From the NCBI RefSeq assembly GCF_030656875.1, contig NZ_CP130943.1:2170001-2234000 (forward strand): a stretch of DNA of 64,000 bases. The letters run 5' to 3'. The position numbers were made by a program, and so were the translations under genes. Under the pieces are notes generated by a model. The model did no database searches. It worked only from the letters and a program-made list of their open reading frames with translations, and was not told where the DNA came from. The DNA comes from Prescottella sp. R16 (GTDB lineage Bacteria; Actinomycetota; Actinomycetes; Mycobacteriales; Mycobacteriaceae). Within the stretch, counting starts at the first letter, position 1. Each line of letters starts with the position of its first letter. This document shows positions 45,176 through 54,742 of the stretch, piece after piece.

Positions 45176-46429
45176 TCAGGCGGCCCCGGTCGCCGTCAGC
45201 CACAGCAGCGCGACGTTGAGCGCGATGATCAGGCCCGCGCACGCCCAGGCCGCGACGGTGGTGGGACGAGCATTGGTTTCCGGGCCCATGACGTCGGTGT
45301 CGGCGGTGATCCGCACGAGCGGGATCAGCGCGAACGGGATGCACAGACTCAGCACCACCTGGCTGACGACGAGGGCCAGGGTGGGGTCGATTCCGATGCC
45401 GAGGACGATCAGTGCCGGGATCAGTGTCACGACGCGCCGCGCGAACACCGGTATCCGCACGTGCAGCAGCCCGTGCATGATCTCGGAGCCGGCCGCGCAG
45501 CCGACGGACGTCGACGCCAGCCCGGACGCGAGCAGGCCGATACCGAACACGATCGCGACCCCGGGCCCGAGTGCGGCCTGGATCGCGGCGTGCGCGCCCT
45601 CGATGGTGTCGGTGCCCGGCACGCCGCGCAGGGCGGATGCGGCGAGCAGCAGCATGCCGATGTTGACGCTGCCGGCGACGACGAGTGCGCCCGTGACGTC
45701 CCAGCGGGTGATCCGCAGCAGTCGGCGCAGCCGCGGGCCGTGTCCGGCGGCGCCGTGCCGGTCCCGGGCGAGCGCCGAGTGCAGGTAGATCGCGTGCGGC
45801 ATCACGGTCGCCCCCAGCATGCTCGCGGCGAGCAGCACGGTTTCGGTGCCTTGGAAGCGGGGCACGAGTCCGGCGACGGTGTCCGGGCCGGAGACGTCGG
45901 TGAAGGCGAGGCCGGCGAGGAACCCGATCGTGACGATCGCCAGCAGGCCCAGGACGACGAACTCGAACGTGCGCTGTCCGCGCCGGGACTGGATCGACAG
46001 GATCACCATCGACACGACGCCGGTGATCAGCCCGCCGAGCAGCAGCGGCAGCCCGAACAGCAGGTGCAGGGCGATGGCGCCGCCGATCACCTCGGCCAGA
46101 TCGGTCGCGGCCGCCATCACCTCGGCCTGCACCCAGAACGCCCGCCGGGAGGTGGGGCGCAGGCGGCGGCCGAGCATTTCCGGCAGGGACCGTCCGGTGA
46201 CCAGGCCCAGTTTCGCGGACAGGTACTGGATGAGAACCGCCATCGCATTGGCGACGACCAGCACCCAGATCAGCAGGTATCCGTACTTCGCGCCCGCGGT
46301 GAGGTTGGCGGCGACGTTGCCCGGATCGACGTAGGCGATCGCGGCGACGAACGCCGGACCCAGCAGGGCCACGGAACGCAGACCGCCCCGCGGGCGGTGC
46401 GGGGCGGGTGCGGCGATCTCGGTGCTCAC
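45176..46429 (-). CDS. mntH: NRAMP-family divalent metal transporter
   Basis: 417 residues with eleven or so membrane helices. The metal-binding helix 1 motif is AYVDPGNVAANL, and helix 6 carries ATVMPHAIYLHSA, the NRAMP signature. Expected substrate is Mn2+ (possibly Fe2+) with proton symport. The GTG at 46429 has GGAG a few bases upstream; the longer frame to 46456 is less likely. A strong promoter with an inverted repeat across its -10 lies directly upstream, fitting metal control. Confidence 0.92.
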   Translation of the reverse strand: MSTEIAAPAPHRPRGGLRSVALLGPAFVAAIAYVDPGNVAANLTAGAKYGYLLIWVLVVANAMAVLIQYLSAKLGLVTGRSLPEMLGRRLRPTSRRAFWVQAEVMAAATDLAEVIGGAIALHLLFGLPLLLGGLITGVVSMVILSIQSRRGQRTFEFVVLGLLAIVTIGFLAGLAFTDVSGPDTVAGLVPRFQGTETVLLAASMLGATVMPHAIYLHSALARDRHGAAGHGPRLRRLLRITRWDVTGALVVAGSVNIGMLLLAASALRGVPGTDTIEGAHAAIQAALGPGVAIVFGIGLLASGLASTSVGCAAGSEIMHGLLHVRIPVFARRVVTLIPALIVLGIGIDPTLALVVSQVVLSLCIPFALIPLVRITADTDVMGPETNARPTTVAAWACAGLIIALNVALLWLTATGAA

Positions 46430-46474
46430 GAAACTCCACGGGTGCGTCGGGAACAACCGACCACCGGTTATTCG

Positions 46475-46513
46475 ATAGTTCGCACTATAGAGTTCGGGTC
46501 ACCGAACATTCAA
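46475..46513 (-). promoter_or_regulatory. mntH promoter with operator-like inverted repeat
   Basis: On the minus strand TTGAAT (46513-46508) and TATAGT (46489-46484) are 18 nt apart. ATAGT-N4-ACTAT (46475-46488), a perfect inverted repeat, covers the -10. A metal-responsive repressor (MntR-like) would be the natural candidate; this is inferred from position only. Confidence 0.55.
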
Positions 46514-46517
46514 GCTG

Positions 46518-47375
46518 TCAGTGCAGGACGCCGAGCGCGCGCTGGAAGCTGTCGATGCGCTTGAGCAGTCCGTGCGTGCCGCCGTTGACGATGCGCGACA
46601 CCTTCTCGATGCTGCCGCTGTCGGAGACGGCGTTGAGGTTGCGGGACTGCCAGTACCAGGCCGCGGTCTCGAACGCGTTCTCCGGCGTCGCCATCAGCTC
46701 GGGGTGGGCCACGAAGTCGACACCGAGGTAGTCGCTCACGCTCTGGTAGTTGTGCCGGCCGGTGACCTGGATGGCGCCGCGGCCCTTGTAGCGCTCGCCG
46801 TCGCCGGGGGCGACGTTGCCGAGATCGGCGCGGCCTTCGTAGGCGCGACCGGAGGCGTACTCCTCGAACGTGCGGAACGAGTCCGATTCGACGACGAGCT
46901 GCGCGATGAACGCGGCCTTGCGCAGCGGGGTGTCGATCGCAGCCTTCGCGAGCGCGTCGTTGAGCGGCTGGACGTACTGTGCGAGCCTGTCCGGCGACAC
47001 CTGCGGGACGATCTGCACCAGCTCGTCGAGGGTGACCGAGGCCGGGTTCGGCGCGGGAGCCGGCGGGGGCTCGACCGGTGCGGGGGCCGGAGTGGCGATG
47101 TCCTGGGCGACCGGCTCCGAGGCCGGCGTGGTCGCGGGCAGGTCGAGAGCCTTCAGCAGGCCCGCGGACTCGAGGAACTGCACGGGGGCAGCCAGCGGGG
47201 CGGGCACGGCGGCCTCGGCGGGCTGGGCCTGGGCGGGCAGTGCACCTGCGACGGCGGAGCCGACCCACAGGCCGGCGGCGGCCAGGGTGGCGATGCCCGC
47301 GGCGCGGGTCCGGGTCATGAAACCGCAGCGGGTGGTCGACGTCTGGTCGAAGGTGTTCGTACGCGAATCGTTCAA
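46518..47375 (-). CDS. secreted GH19-like (chitinase/lysozyme-type) glycoside hydrolase
   Basis: 285 residues. The N-terminal region contains a signal sequence (GIATLAAAGLWVGSAVAGALPAQA), followed by a Pro/Ala-rich linker (TPAPAPVEPPPAPAPNPAS). The catalytic domain is GH19-like: KAAFIAQLVVESDSFRTFEEY contains a putative catalytic Glu, and ERYKGRGAIQVTGRHNYQ is the family hallmark. Peptidoglycan or chitin could be cut. TTG 47375 has GGAGAG at 8-nt spacing, and ATG 47318 is a weaker alternative without one. Confidence 0.82.
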   Translation of the reverse strand: MNDSRTNTFDQTSTTRCGFMTRTRAAGIATLAAAGLWVGSAVAGALPAQAQPAEAAVPAPLAAPVQFLESAGLLKALDLPATTPASEPVAQDIATPAPAPVEPPPAPAPNPASVTLDELVQIVPQVSPDRLAQYVQPLNDALAKAAIDTPLRKAAFIAQLVVESDSFRTFEEYASGRAYEGRADLGNVAPGDGERYKGRGAIQVTGRHNYQSVSDYLGVDFVAHPELMATPENAFETAAWYWQSRNLNAVSDSGSIEKVSRIVNGGTHGLLKRIDSFQRALGVLH

Positions 47376-47492
47376 GGTTCGTGCTCTCCAACTTCGGGCT
47401 GCAGACGGGGCAGCCTCCGAACGTGTTCACCGGTACAGTCGAGAGAGGTTGTTTCGATCCGACCGTGTGGATAACTCGGTGATCACGACAAG

Positions 47493-47564
47493 GTCACAAC
47501 CAGGTAACAGCTGGATCGCTCAAGATCGCAACCTCGAGAGGTTCATGTCACAGAATGGTGACAT
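47493..47564 (-). promoter_or_regulatory. putative MtrA-type direct repeat and palindrome upstream of the GH19 gene
   Basis: GTCACA (47493-47498) and GTAACA (47504-47509) are direct repeats with 11-bp period, the layout described for MtrA boxes at actinobacterial cell-wall hydrolase genes. ATGTCAC-N6-GTGACAT (47545-47564) is a perfect palindrome further upstream. The 200-bp leader contains no gene. Confidence 0.4.
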
Positions 47565-47599
47565 TGTGAGCCGGATCACCTAGGATGCGCGGCGTGTGA

Positions 47600-47635
47600 C
47601 GCCGGCCACCGATCCGTGAGACGTGGTGGCCGGCG
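47600..47635 (-). terminator. hairpin ending the jet operon
   Basis: Positions 47600-47610 and 47625-47635 form a perfect 11-bp GC-rich stem, 12 bp past the jetC stop. Confidence 0.65.
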
Positions 47636-47647
47636 CGATGCGGAGGC

Positions 47648-50600
47648 TCAGGCGGGAGCGAACTCGAGTCCGCCGTCGACGGTGGTCGGCACGCGACGCC
47701 GCATCGGCGACCCCAGTGCGTGGGCCAGATTGCTGCCGTCGTGCTCGGCGAGCAGGCCACCGCCCGACCACACCAGCAGGGCGGCGCCCACCGTCTGCTC
47801 GGCCGTCGAATGCGCCAGATCGTAGTGCGCGCACCCCGGCACCCCGGCGTACGTGATCCACAGGTCGTAGCCGGTCATGAACAGATCCAGATCGAACTGC
47901 ACGCTCAGACCCAGCAGCTCGCTGCGGCCGTTGTCGTCGACACCGGCGAAGGCCTCGTCGAGACCGAGGAGGCGCGGGGAATGCGGATCCGCCGACGACA
48001 GCATCACGTGCGCGGCCGCGAACAGCGGAAGGTGCAGCGACACCGACTGCTCGCCGCCCGAGAGGGCACTGTGCCGGGCGACGGTGAGCCGGTCCTCGCT
48101 GCCGTCGCCGCCGATCAGGGTGAACGAGAACACCCGCCACCGCCGGTAGTCGAGCGCCGACGCGAGGATCTCCGGGTAGGACCGCTCCGGGTGCGCGGCC
48201 CGCGCCGTCCGCACCTGCGCCGCGAAATGCGCTCGGACGGACGCCAACTCGTCGCCGGACAGGGCCGACGGGGCGCGGTCGAGCAGCTTCGACACGGCGC
48301 GGGCGTTGGCGTCGAGGTTGTCGGCCAGCACCCAGTGCACCCCGATCGTGGAGCCCGACGACATGTGCCGCTCCCGCATCTCGGAACCCATCCGGGCGAT
48401 GAGATCACGGGCGTCGGCAGTGCGCTCGTGGATCTGCTGCGCGAGGCCGGTCAGCAGCGCGTCCTCGAGGATGCGGCGCTCCGAATCCGTCAGCAGCACC
48501 TCCTGATCCTTGCGTGCCGCGCTGATCCGGGTCGCGAACTCGCCGATCGACGCGTACCCCTGATCGTCCTGCACCCGGACGACGGTGAGCCCGTCGGGTG
48601 CGTCCCACTGCAGCCGGTAGTCCTGGCCGGCCGCGGCGAGCTGCGCGTCGAAGTCCTGCAGGGCCGCCGTCAGCGCCGACCGGGTCGCCTTCCGGGCGTG
48701 CTCGCTGGTCTTGACGTCGGCGGTCGCCGTCTCCAGCGCCCGCTGCAGGGCTGCGACGTCCGGCGGCAGGATCGGGGCGTCGACGTCGCCCTCGGTGACG
48801 ATCCGGTACACCAGCTGTTCCGCGGTGAGCCACGCCGCGGAACTCTGCGGCCAGCTGTGGTGGGTCGGCACCCCGAGCAGATCGAGCAGGTCACGCCGCG
48901 CGTACGGGGCGAGGCGGTCGGCGTCCGCCCGGGTCTCGGTCAGCGCGGCCCGCAGTGCCTCGACGGCCGCAGTGTGCGCGCCCTCGGCCTTACCGATCTG
49001 TTCGACGGCCGCGTCGTACGCCTTGCGGGCGGCCCGCTGCTCCGTCTTGCACACCTCGATCCGGGACCGGGCCTGCTCGAGATCGGCGTCGATCTGTTCG
49101 GCGCTCGCACCGAGAGCGTCCCGCAGCGTCTCGAGCCGGGACAGCTGCCGCGTGTAGTTCTCCTCCGCGACGGCGGCCTCCTCGACGAACTCCTCGGTGT
49201 TGTCGCGGGCCTCGTCGAGGCGTTCCTCGGCCTCCCGGTGGAGTTCGAGTTCCTTCTCGTGGTCGCGGCGGGCCCGCAACAGCTGCTCGCCCTGCCCTTC
49301 GAAGTGCCGGATCGCGGCCGCGAGGGCGTCGACGTCCCGCGGCTCGGACGACATCCGGTGCGTGGCGGCGACCGCGCGGAGCTGTTTCTCCTTCGCGGTG
49401 TGGTCGGCGATCGCGTGGTCGAGTTCGTCACCCGCACCGGCCGTCGCCTCGGCCCGTGTGCGCAGCGCGCCCGCCGCCTCGGTGAGCTTCTTGAGCGCGG
49501 CGAACACCCCCGATGTGCGGGGCAGTGCCGTCGCAGCGGCCGCGAGCCGGTCCAGCACCGCGGCCGTCTCGGCCTCGGTGTCCTTCGCTGCGGCGAGGGC
49601 CTCCTCGGCGGCGGCGATCTCCTCGTCGAGTTCGGTGAGCCGGGCGGCGCGCCGCCGCTCCCGCGCGGTGGTGCCGATGTATTCGGCGTGCGCCTGCACG
49701 TGCCGGCCGTGCTGGACGCCCTGCCGGTAGCGGCCGTCGACGGTGACGCCCACCTCGGCGGCGGCGTCGTCGGCGGGATTCAGGGCAACCGACTCGAGGA
49801 TCGCCTGCACGACCGGTTCCGGCACCCCGGCATCGGGTTCCACCGCGAGCACCGACGCCAGGGTCGGGCCGTGCGGTCGACGCTCGGTCGGCAGCGGCAC
49901 CAGGAACTGCTCGGACTCGGTCTCGGGCAGAGGGCCGTCGGGCACCCACGCGTCGAGCAGGTTCGCCGCCGCCAGCGCGGATTCGATACCGGCCGCGTCC
50001 TCGGCGGACACCCCGTCCGCGAACCGCACCAGCCGCCACAACGGTGCCCCCGACAGGCCACTACGGTCACCGGTGCGGAACGGCACCGCGGCCGGGGCGT
50101 CGTCGTGTTCGGCGGCGACCCGGCCGCGGTCGGCGCGCAGCGCGACGATCCGGTCCCGCACCGCTGCCTGCTCGGCGACGGCGTCGCGACGGACCCCGCG
50201 CTGCTCGTCGAGCGCCGACTGGGTCTGCTCGTGCAGCACCGACGCCAGGGCAGGGGCGTCGTCGTCGCCGGCGTGCGCGAGCGCGGCGTCCAGCGCGGTG
50301 AACGTCTGTGCGGTCACCCCGACCGACGCGTACTCGGCCGAGTGCTCGGTCCACCAGGCGCGCAGCGCGGCCGCGCAGTCGGCGCGCGCCAACTCCACCG
50401 ACGCCTCCGCCTCGGCGACCGCGGTGCGGGCGGCGTCGAGCAGTTCCCGGCCCCGATCCGCGGCCCGGTCGGCGCGGGCGCGTTCGGTGCCCGACTTGTC
50501 GACCGTTGCGAGCGCGGCCCGCACCGCCCGGACGTCGTCGTCGCGTTCGGTGGCCAGACCGCGGACGGTCGTGGTGATCCGATCGGCCCGCGCATCCTGC

Positions 50601-51811
50601 GGCAGCGGGGTCCACGTGATCCCGGCCTGCTCGGCGGCCGCGGCCAGCTCCTCCTCGGCGTGCACGAGGGCGGTGGTCGCCCGGCGCACCGACTCCGTCG
50701 CACGGGACGCCTCACCGGTGCGCTGCTCGAGCGTGGCCTGCGCCTTGCGGGCCTTGTCGGCCTGCTGCGCCGTCGACACCTTCAACTGTTCGACGGCGGC
50801 CGCGAGGTCGTCGAGCTGTTGTTTGCCCTCGTACGCGCCCGACCGTTGCAGTGTGTCGAGGTCGGCGCGGGCCTGCTCGAGCGCCCGCTCGGCGGCGGTG
50901 AACCGGTCCTCGGCGAGCCGCCGCTCCTCCTGCCGTTCGGCCTGCCGGGCGACCGCATCGTCGAGGACCGTCTTCGCCCGGTCCACCGCCTCGAGGCGAC
51001 GCGACACCTGCTCGACGTCGGTGCGGGCCTGCTGGGCCAGGTACTTCGAGTACACGGTGACGAAGCTCTGCGCGGCCCGGTCGGCGGCGGCCAGACCCTC
51101 GAGAGCGCGGCCCACCTCCTCCATGTCGCTGAACGAGCGGGCCGCCTCGAGCACGAGCTGGTCGTCGAGGGGGCGCAGACCGTCGGTGAGGGCCTGCGAC
51201 AGGCCCTTCGGGTCGAGGTTCTTCGCGAGCTGCGGGCGGCGCAGCGTCAGGATCAGGTTGATCAGCTGCTCGTAGCGTTGCGCGCCCAACCCGAACAGGC
51301 GGGCGTCGATCGCGGCCCGGTAGTCGACGGGGCGGTCGGTGACGGCGTCGCTGCCGAGTTCGTCGGTCAGCTGCTTCTTCGTCAGCGGCCGGTCGTCGCC
51401 GTCGAGGAGGGAGAAGTCGACGCCGACGCGGCCCTCGGCGACGAAGTACCAGCGGGTGACCTTGTCGTTCTGCCGGGTGGCGCGCATGCCGATACCGACG
51501 GTGACCGCCTCCGGATCGTCCTGCGGGCCGCGGCAGAACTCCATCCACACGTACGAGTGCGCCGAATCCTGCCCGCGGTACAGCAGATTCGACTTCATCG
51601 TCCGCTCCTCACCGGCGAACGGGTTGAGCCGGCGCGGCTCGATACGGCCGTCGAACACGAACGGGAACAGCACCTCGAGGGCCTTCGTCTTGCCGGACCC
51701 GTTGGGGCCGCGCAGCACCAGCCGCCCGTCGGCGAAGGAGAACTCCTGGTCGCGGTAGTCCCACAGGTTGATGATTCCGGCGCGGGTCGGCTTGAAGCGC
51801 GCAGATGCCAT
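47648..51811 (-). CDS. jetC: Wadjet SMC-like ATPase JetC (TIGR02680 family)
   Basis: 1,387 residues. An MukB/SbcC-like ATPase: Walker A GPNGSGKTKALEVLFPF near 36-52, two long coiled-coil arms (about 250-560 and 740-1000) around a hinge region, then the signature ALSGGEQSVSLHLPLF and Walker B LLGLDEAFAGVDD near the C-terminus. In Wadjet systems JetC with JetA and JetB extrudes DNA loops and senses plasmid circles, and JetD cuts. The ATG at 51811 follows jetB by 13 bp. The operon ends right after this gene, with no jetD. Confidence 0.9.
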   Translation of the reverse strand: MASARFKPTRAGIINLWDYRDQEFSFADGRLVLRGPNGSGKTKALEVLFPFVFDGRIEPRRLNPFAGEERTMKSNLLYRGQDSAHSYVWMEFCRGPQDDPEAVTVGIGMRATRQNDKVTRWYFVAEGRVGVDFSLLDGDDRPLTKKQLTDELGSDAVTDRPVDYRAAIDARLFGLGAQRYEQLINLILTLRRPQLAKNLDPKGLSQALTDGLRPLDDQLVLEAARSFSDMEEVGRALEGLAAADRAAQSFVTVYSKYLAQQARTDVEQVSRRLEAVDRAKTVLDDAVARQAERQEERRLAEDRFTAAERALEQARADLDTLQRSGAYEGKQQLDDLAAAVEQLKVSTAQQADKARKAQATLEQRTGEASRATESVRRATTALVHAEEELAAAAEQAGITWTPLPQDARADRITTTVRGLATERDDDVRAVRAALATVDKSGTERARADRAADRGRELLDAARTAVAEAEASVELARADCAAALRAWWTEHSAEYASVGVTAQTFTALDAALAHAGDDDAPALASVLHEQTQSALDEQRGVRRDAVAEQAAVRDRIVALRADRGRVAAEHDDAPAAVPFRTGDRSGLSGAPLWRLVRFADGVSAEDAAGIESALAAANLLDAWVPDGPLPETESEQFLVPLPTERRPHGPTLASVLAVEPDAGVPEPVVQAILESVALNPADDAAAEVGVTVDGRYRQGVQHGRHVQAHAEYIGTTARERRRAARLTELDEEIAAAEEALAAAKDTEAETAAVLDRLAAAATALPRTSGVFAALKKLTEAAGALRTRAEATAGAGDELDHAIADHTAKEKQLRAVAATHRMSSEPRDVDALAAAIRHFEGQGEQLLRARRDHEKELELHREAEERLDEARDNTEEFVEEAAVAEENYTRQLSRLETLRDALGASAEQIDADLEQARSRIEVCKTEQRAARKAYDAAVEQIGKAEGAHTAAVEALRAALTETRADADRLAPYARRDLLDLLGVPTHHSWPQSSAAWLTAEQLVYRIVTEGDVDAPILPPDVAALQRALETATADVKTSEHARKATRSALTAALQDFDAQLAAAGQDYRLQWDAPDGLTVVRVQDDQGYASIGEFATRISAARKDQEVLLTDSERRILEDALLTGLAQQIHERTADARDLIARMGSEMRERHMSSGSTIGVHWVLADNLDANARAVSKLLDRAPSALSGDELASVRAHFAAQVRTARAAHPERSYPEILASALDYRRWRVFSFTLIGGDGSEDRLTVARHSALSGGEQSVSLHLPLFAAAHVMLSSADPHSPRLLGLDEAFAGVDDNGRSELLGLSVQFDLDLFMTGYDLWITYAGVPGCAHYDLAHSTAEQTVGAALLVWSGGGLLAEHDGSNLAHALGSPMRRRVPTTVDGGLEFAPA

Positions 51812-51824
51812 GTGAAGGATGCCT

Positions 51825-53270
51825 CTACTTCTCTACGGAGTTCTCGGGGTCGGTCGCGGTGCCGGGCTCGGACACCGGGTCCTCGGATATCGGGTCCCGG
51901 AACAGTTCGGGCTGGGCGCTGCGTTCGCGGACGGTGACGACGACGCCACGGAACCGGGCGATCGCCGGCAGCACCAGGACGCCACCGGGTTCCCCGGTGA
52001 CGACGCGGACCAGGTCCAGGCGGTCCAGCAGGGTGACGGCCGCGCGGCGCAGCCCGTCGGGGTCGGCCTGCCACTGCGCGGCGAACGTGCGCCCGAACTG
52101 GTGGGCCAGTTCGGTGACGGTGCCGGCGATCCACTCGTGATCGAGCAGCGGATACCGGGCCGGGTCGGGACCGGCCTCGGCCTCCGATGCCGGGTCCGCG
52201 GCCGGGGGTGGGTCGTCGTCGGCGAGCTGCTCGAAGATCCCGGCGGACGGGACGGCGCCGTCGAGTTCGTCGATCAGCATGTCCTGCGCCGTGGACGGCA
52301 GCGGCAGTGCCGGCAGCTCGGGCGCGTCGAGGTCGAGGACCCGGTCGGCCATCTCCCCGGCGAGGAGCAGCGCCACCTGGGAGACGGTGCCGGTGCTCGG
52401 GAACCGGATGTCCGACAACCGCCCCGACGTGTCGATCATCGCGATGCCCTCGGCGCGGCGTTCCGCGGCGAGGCCGGTGAGCCGTTCGACGGCGGCCGCC
52501 GTACCGGGCAGCGCGAGCTGCAGGCGTTCGTCGTCGGTGAGGTCGTCGGCGTAGACGACGGGCCGCTGCACCAGTGCCCGGCGCATCCGTCGTGCCGTCT
52601 CCCGCGGATCGGTGGTCCGGTAACCGCTCGCACCCGGATCGTCGGGGTCCGGGGCCGGTGCGCCGGCGAGCAGCGACCGCACCGACGTCACGTGCTGCAG
52701 GGCCCGTGGCGGCCGGAACAGGGCCACCACGACGGACCGGTCGATGTCGTAGAGGGCTTCGCCGGCATCGGGATTCGACGCCCAGCGGCCGGCGTCGCCG
52801 TCGGCCAGGACGATCGCGCCGCGCGCGGCGAGCCAGCCGACGGCGTCGACGAACGCGTCACGGTCGGTGGACCGGTCGGTCGACAGCTCCACGCCGGGGA
52901 TCCGGGTGGCGTCGGCGGCGACGTGATCGGCCAGCTCGGAGAGGGTGATCTGGTTGCCGGCGCGGCCGAGCGCGGCCAGCGCGAGCGCCAGGTAGGCGTA
53001 GCGGTGCCGGTCGAAGGTGCGATCGGTGGTGGTGCGGGCCGGGGTGCCGGGCCCGATCCGGTCGGGGACCGTGAACAGCCGGGCCGTGGTCTCGGTGACC
53101 TCGAGCCGGTACCCGAACAGCTCGAGGAGGTCGTCGCGCAGTTCGGTGGCCCAGCGCCGCACCAGCGGTAGCGCAGTCCGGTCCGGATAGGACTGCGTCA
53201 CAAGATGGTTCGACAGGACGACGCGGGCCGCCCGCTGATACGAGTCGAGGTCGAGGGGGGAGACGGTCAC
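51825..53270 (-). CDS. jetB: Wadjet protein JetB (TIGR02678 family)
   Basis: 481 residues; kite/winged-helix-type accessory subunit of the Wadjet SMC complex. Conserved stretches include LDSYQRAARVVLSNHLVTQSYPDR at the N-terminus, FDRHRYAYLALALAALGRAG, and GIAMIDTSGRLSDIRFPSTGT in the middle. The acidic Pro/Ala-rich segment near residue 350 is a linker. GTG 53270 overlaps the jetA stop by 4 bp (GTGA). Family identified from TIGR02677/02678/02680 gene order and motifs. Confidence 0.88.
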   Translation of the reverse strand: MTVSPLDLDSYQRAARVVLSNHLVTQSYPDRTALPLVRRWATELRDDLLELFGYRLEVTETTARLFTVPDRIGPGTPARTTTDRTFDRHRYAYLALALAALGRAGNQITLSELADHVAADATRIPGVELSTDRSTDRDAFVDAVGWLAARGAIVLADGDAGRWASNPDAGEALYDIDRSVVVALFRPPRALQHVTSVRSLLAGAPAPDPDDPGASGYRTTDPRETARRMRRALVQRPVVYADDLTDDERLQLALPGTAAAVERLTGLAAERRAEGIAMIDTSGRLSDIRFPSTGTVSQVALLLAGEMADRVLDLDAPELPALPLPSTAQDMLIDELDGAVPSAGIFEQLADDDPPPAADPASEAEAGPDPARYPLLDHEWIAGTVTELAHQFGRTFAAQWQADPDGLRRAAVTLLDRLDLVRVVTGEPGGVLVLPAIARFRGVVVTVRERSAQPELFRDPISEDPVSEPGTATDPENSVEK

Positions 53271-54736
53271 TTCACACTCACCTGCAGTCCGTCGAGGTAC
53301 AGCCGTCCGCGGGCCGTCTGCACGACCGTCGGCTCGGTGTGCGGGCTCAGCGTCAACCGCACCCCGCTGTCCGCGCCCGTCGAATCGGAGACCGCGCCGC
53401 TCACCGGGACCCGGGCCGTCAGCGCGGCGTTGAGCAGGCTCAGCAGCACGTCGGTCTCCTCGGTGTCCAGCACCCGGTCGTACGCGCCGTGCGCGGCGAG
53501 CGACGACGCCGCCACCGCCCGCGCCCGCTGCGCGGACAGCTGTCCCTCCCGCAGCCGCCGGATGCCGCCCTCGTTGCGCTGCACCTTCGACGGCATGCCG
53601 GGCGACGCGGCCCGCCCGGTCTCGGCGAGGGTGCGGGAGATCTCCACCGGTGTGGCGTCCCACCACGACCGCGACTCGGGAATGATGTCGGCGTCCGGGT
53701 GCACCGAGGACAGGTGCCGGGGCCGACCCAGATCGAAGACCAGCTCGAACAGGGTGTGCGCCGACTCCTCGGTGGGCGTCGCGGCGAACCATCCGGCCAG
53801 GTGCCGCAGCTGGCTTTCCCGGCTCACCCCGCCGCGGCGGGTCTCGGTGACCCTGCGCAGCAGTGACAGTACCGCGGCGATCGCGCTCATCGTGCCCTCG
53901 CGCAGCCGTTCCGACTCGCTCGGGCCGGCGGCGGCCACGAACCACTGGGCCAGGCCGGACCAGCGTGCCCGCCAATCGGATTCGCGTTCCTCCCGGGTCA
54001 GGAACACTCGCTCGTCGCTGGTGGCGGCCCGGGCGATCAGCTCGTCGACGCCGGTGTCCTCGACGGTGGCGATGGCCTCCGCCAGCTTGGGGGCGTACCG
54101 GGCCAGGTCGGAACTGAACTCCTGCATGTGGCGCAGCAGCGCGTCCTTGTGGGCGAGGAACGCTTCGGGGGTGATCTCGGTGGTGCGGACCAGATCGCCG
54201 AGCATGAGATAGAACTGTGCGGCGCGGGCCGCCATGTCGGTGAGCGTCGCATCCAGGCGGGACAGCTTGCGGTAGATCAGGTCGGCGTCGCCGCGGCGGT
54301 TCGCGGCCGCGAGTTCCTCGAGGTCGGCGAGCAGGTCCGGCAGTGTCAGCCGGGACAGCGTCGCATCCTCGAGCCGGGCACCGAGGACGTCCTCGACGGC
54401 CCGGAACGCCAGGTAGCCGGCCTGTCCGAACTGGTACACGAAGTGCCGGTTGCGGTAGTCGGCGAGGGTTGCGGCCCGGCTGCCGTCGTAGCTGCGTTCG
54501 AGCACCCCCCACGTGTGCAGTTGCTCGAGCAGGGGAGTGATCTCCGCGGCGGTGAGCCGGCCGGCGTCGTCGTCGGCGATCCGGCCGAGGATGTCGGCGA
54601 CGTCACCGGCGTGCAGCAGGACGACATAGTTGGCGCGGGCGGTGTCGAACGCGCGCAGCACCCACAGGTACTCGGCTCGTTTCTCGGCCGTCGTGAAGGA
54701 GAACAGCCGCAGCCGGTCGTCACCTGAATCGCTCAC
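53267..54736 (-). CDS. jetA: Wadjet protein JetA (TIGR02677 family)
   Basis: 489 residues; kleisin-like subunit of the Wadjet complex. The N-terminal motif RLRLFSFTTAEKRAEYLWVLRAFDTAR is characteristic. A central helical region (LLADLEELAAANRRGDADLIYRKLSRLDATLTDM) and a C-terminal winged-helix-like part (RVPVSGAVSDSTGADSGVRL) follow. GTG 54736 has TAGGCT 6 nt upstream, giving the operon its own leaderless promoter. Confidence 0.9.
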   Translation of the reverse strand: MSDSGDDRLRLFSFTTAEKRAEYLWVLRAFDTARANYVVLLHAGDVADILGRIADDDAGRLTAAEITPLLEQLHTWGVLERSYDGSRAATLADYRNRHFVYQFGQAGYLAFRAVEDVLGARLEDATLSRLTLPDLLADLEELAAANRRGDADLIYRKLSRLDATLTDMAARAAQFYLMLGDLVRTTEITPEAFLAHKDALLRHMQEFSSDLARYAPKLAEAIATVEDTGVDELIARAATSDERVFLTREERESDWRARWSGLAQWFVAAAGPSESERLREGTMSAIAAVLSLLRRVTETRRGGVSRESQLRHLAGWFAATPTEESAHTLFELVFDLGRPRHLSSVHPDADIIPESRSWWDATPVEISRTLAETGRAASPGMPSKVQRNEGGIRRLREGQLSAQRARAVAASSLAAHGAYDRVLDTEETDVLLSLLNAALTARVPVSGAVSDSTGADSGVRLTLSPHTEPTVVQTARGRLYLDGLQVSVK

Positions 54737-54742
54737 CGGGAC

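Noticed and set aside
47376..47580. c-di-AMP (ydaO-type) riboswitch upstream of the GH19-like hydrolase
   Set aside because: Such elements occur before actinobacterial cell-wall hydrolases, but I could not align the conserved core; only direct repeats and a palindrome are supported.
47720..51937. Open frame of more than 1,400 codons on the plus strand opposite jetC
   Set aside because: It is the antisense shadow of a highly GC-biased gene: Arg/Gly/Val-rich, no domain, and no start signal. jetC has clear ATPase motifs.
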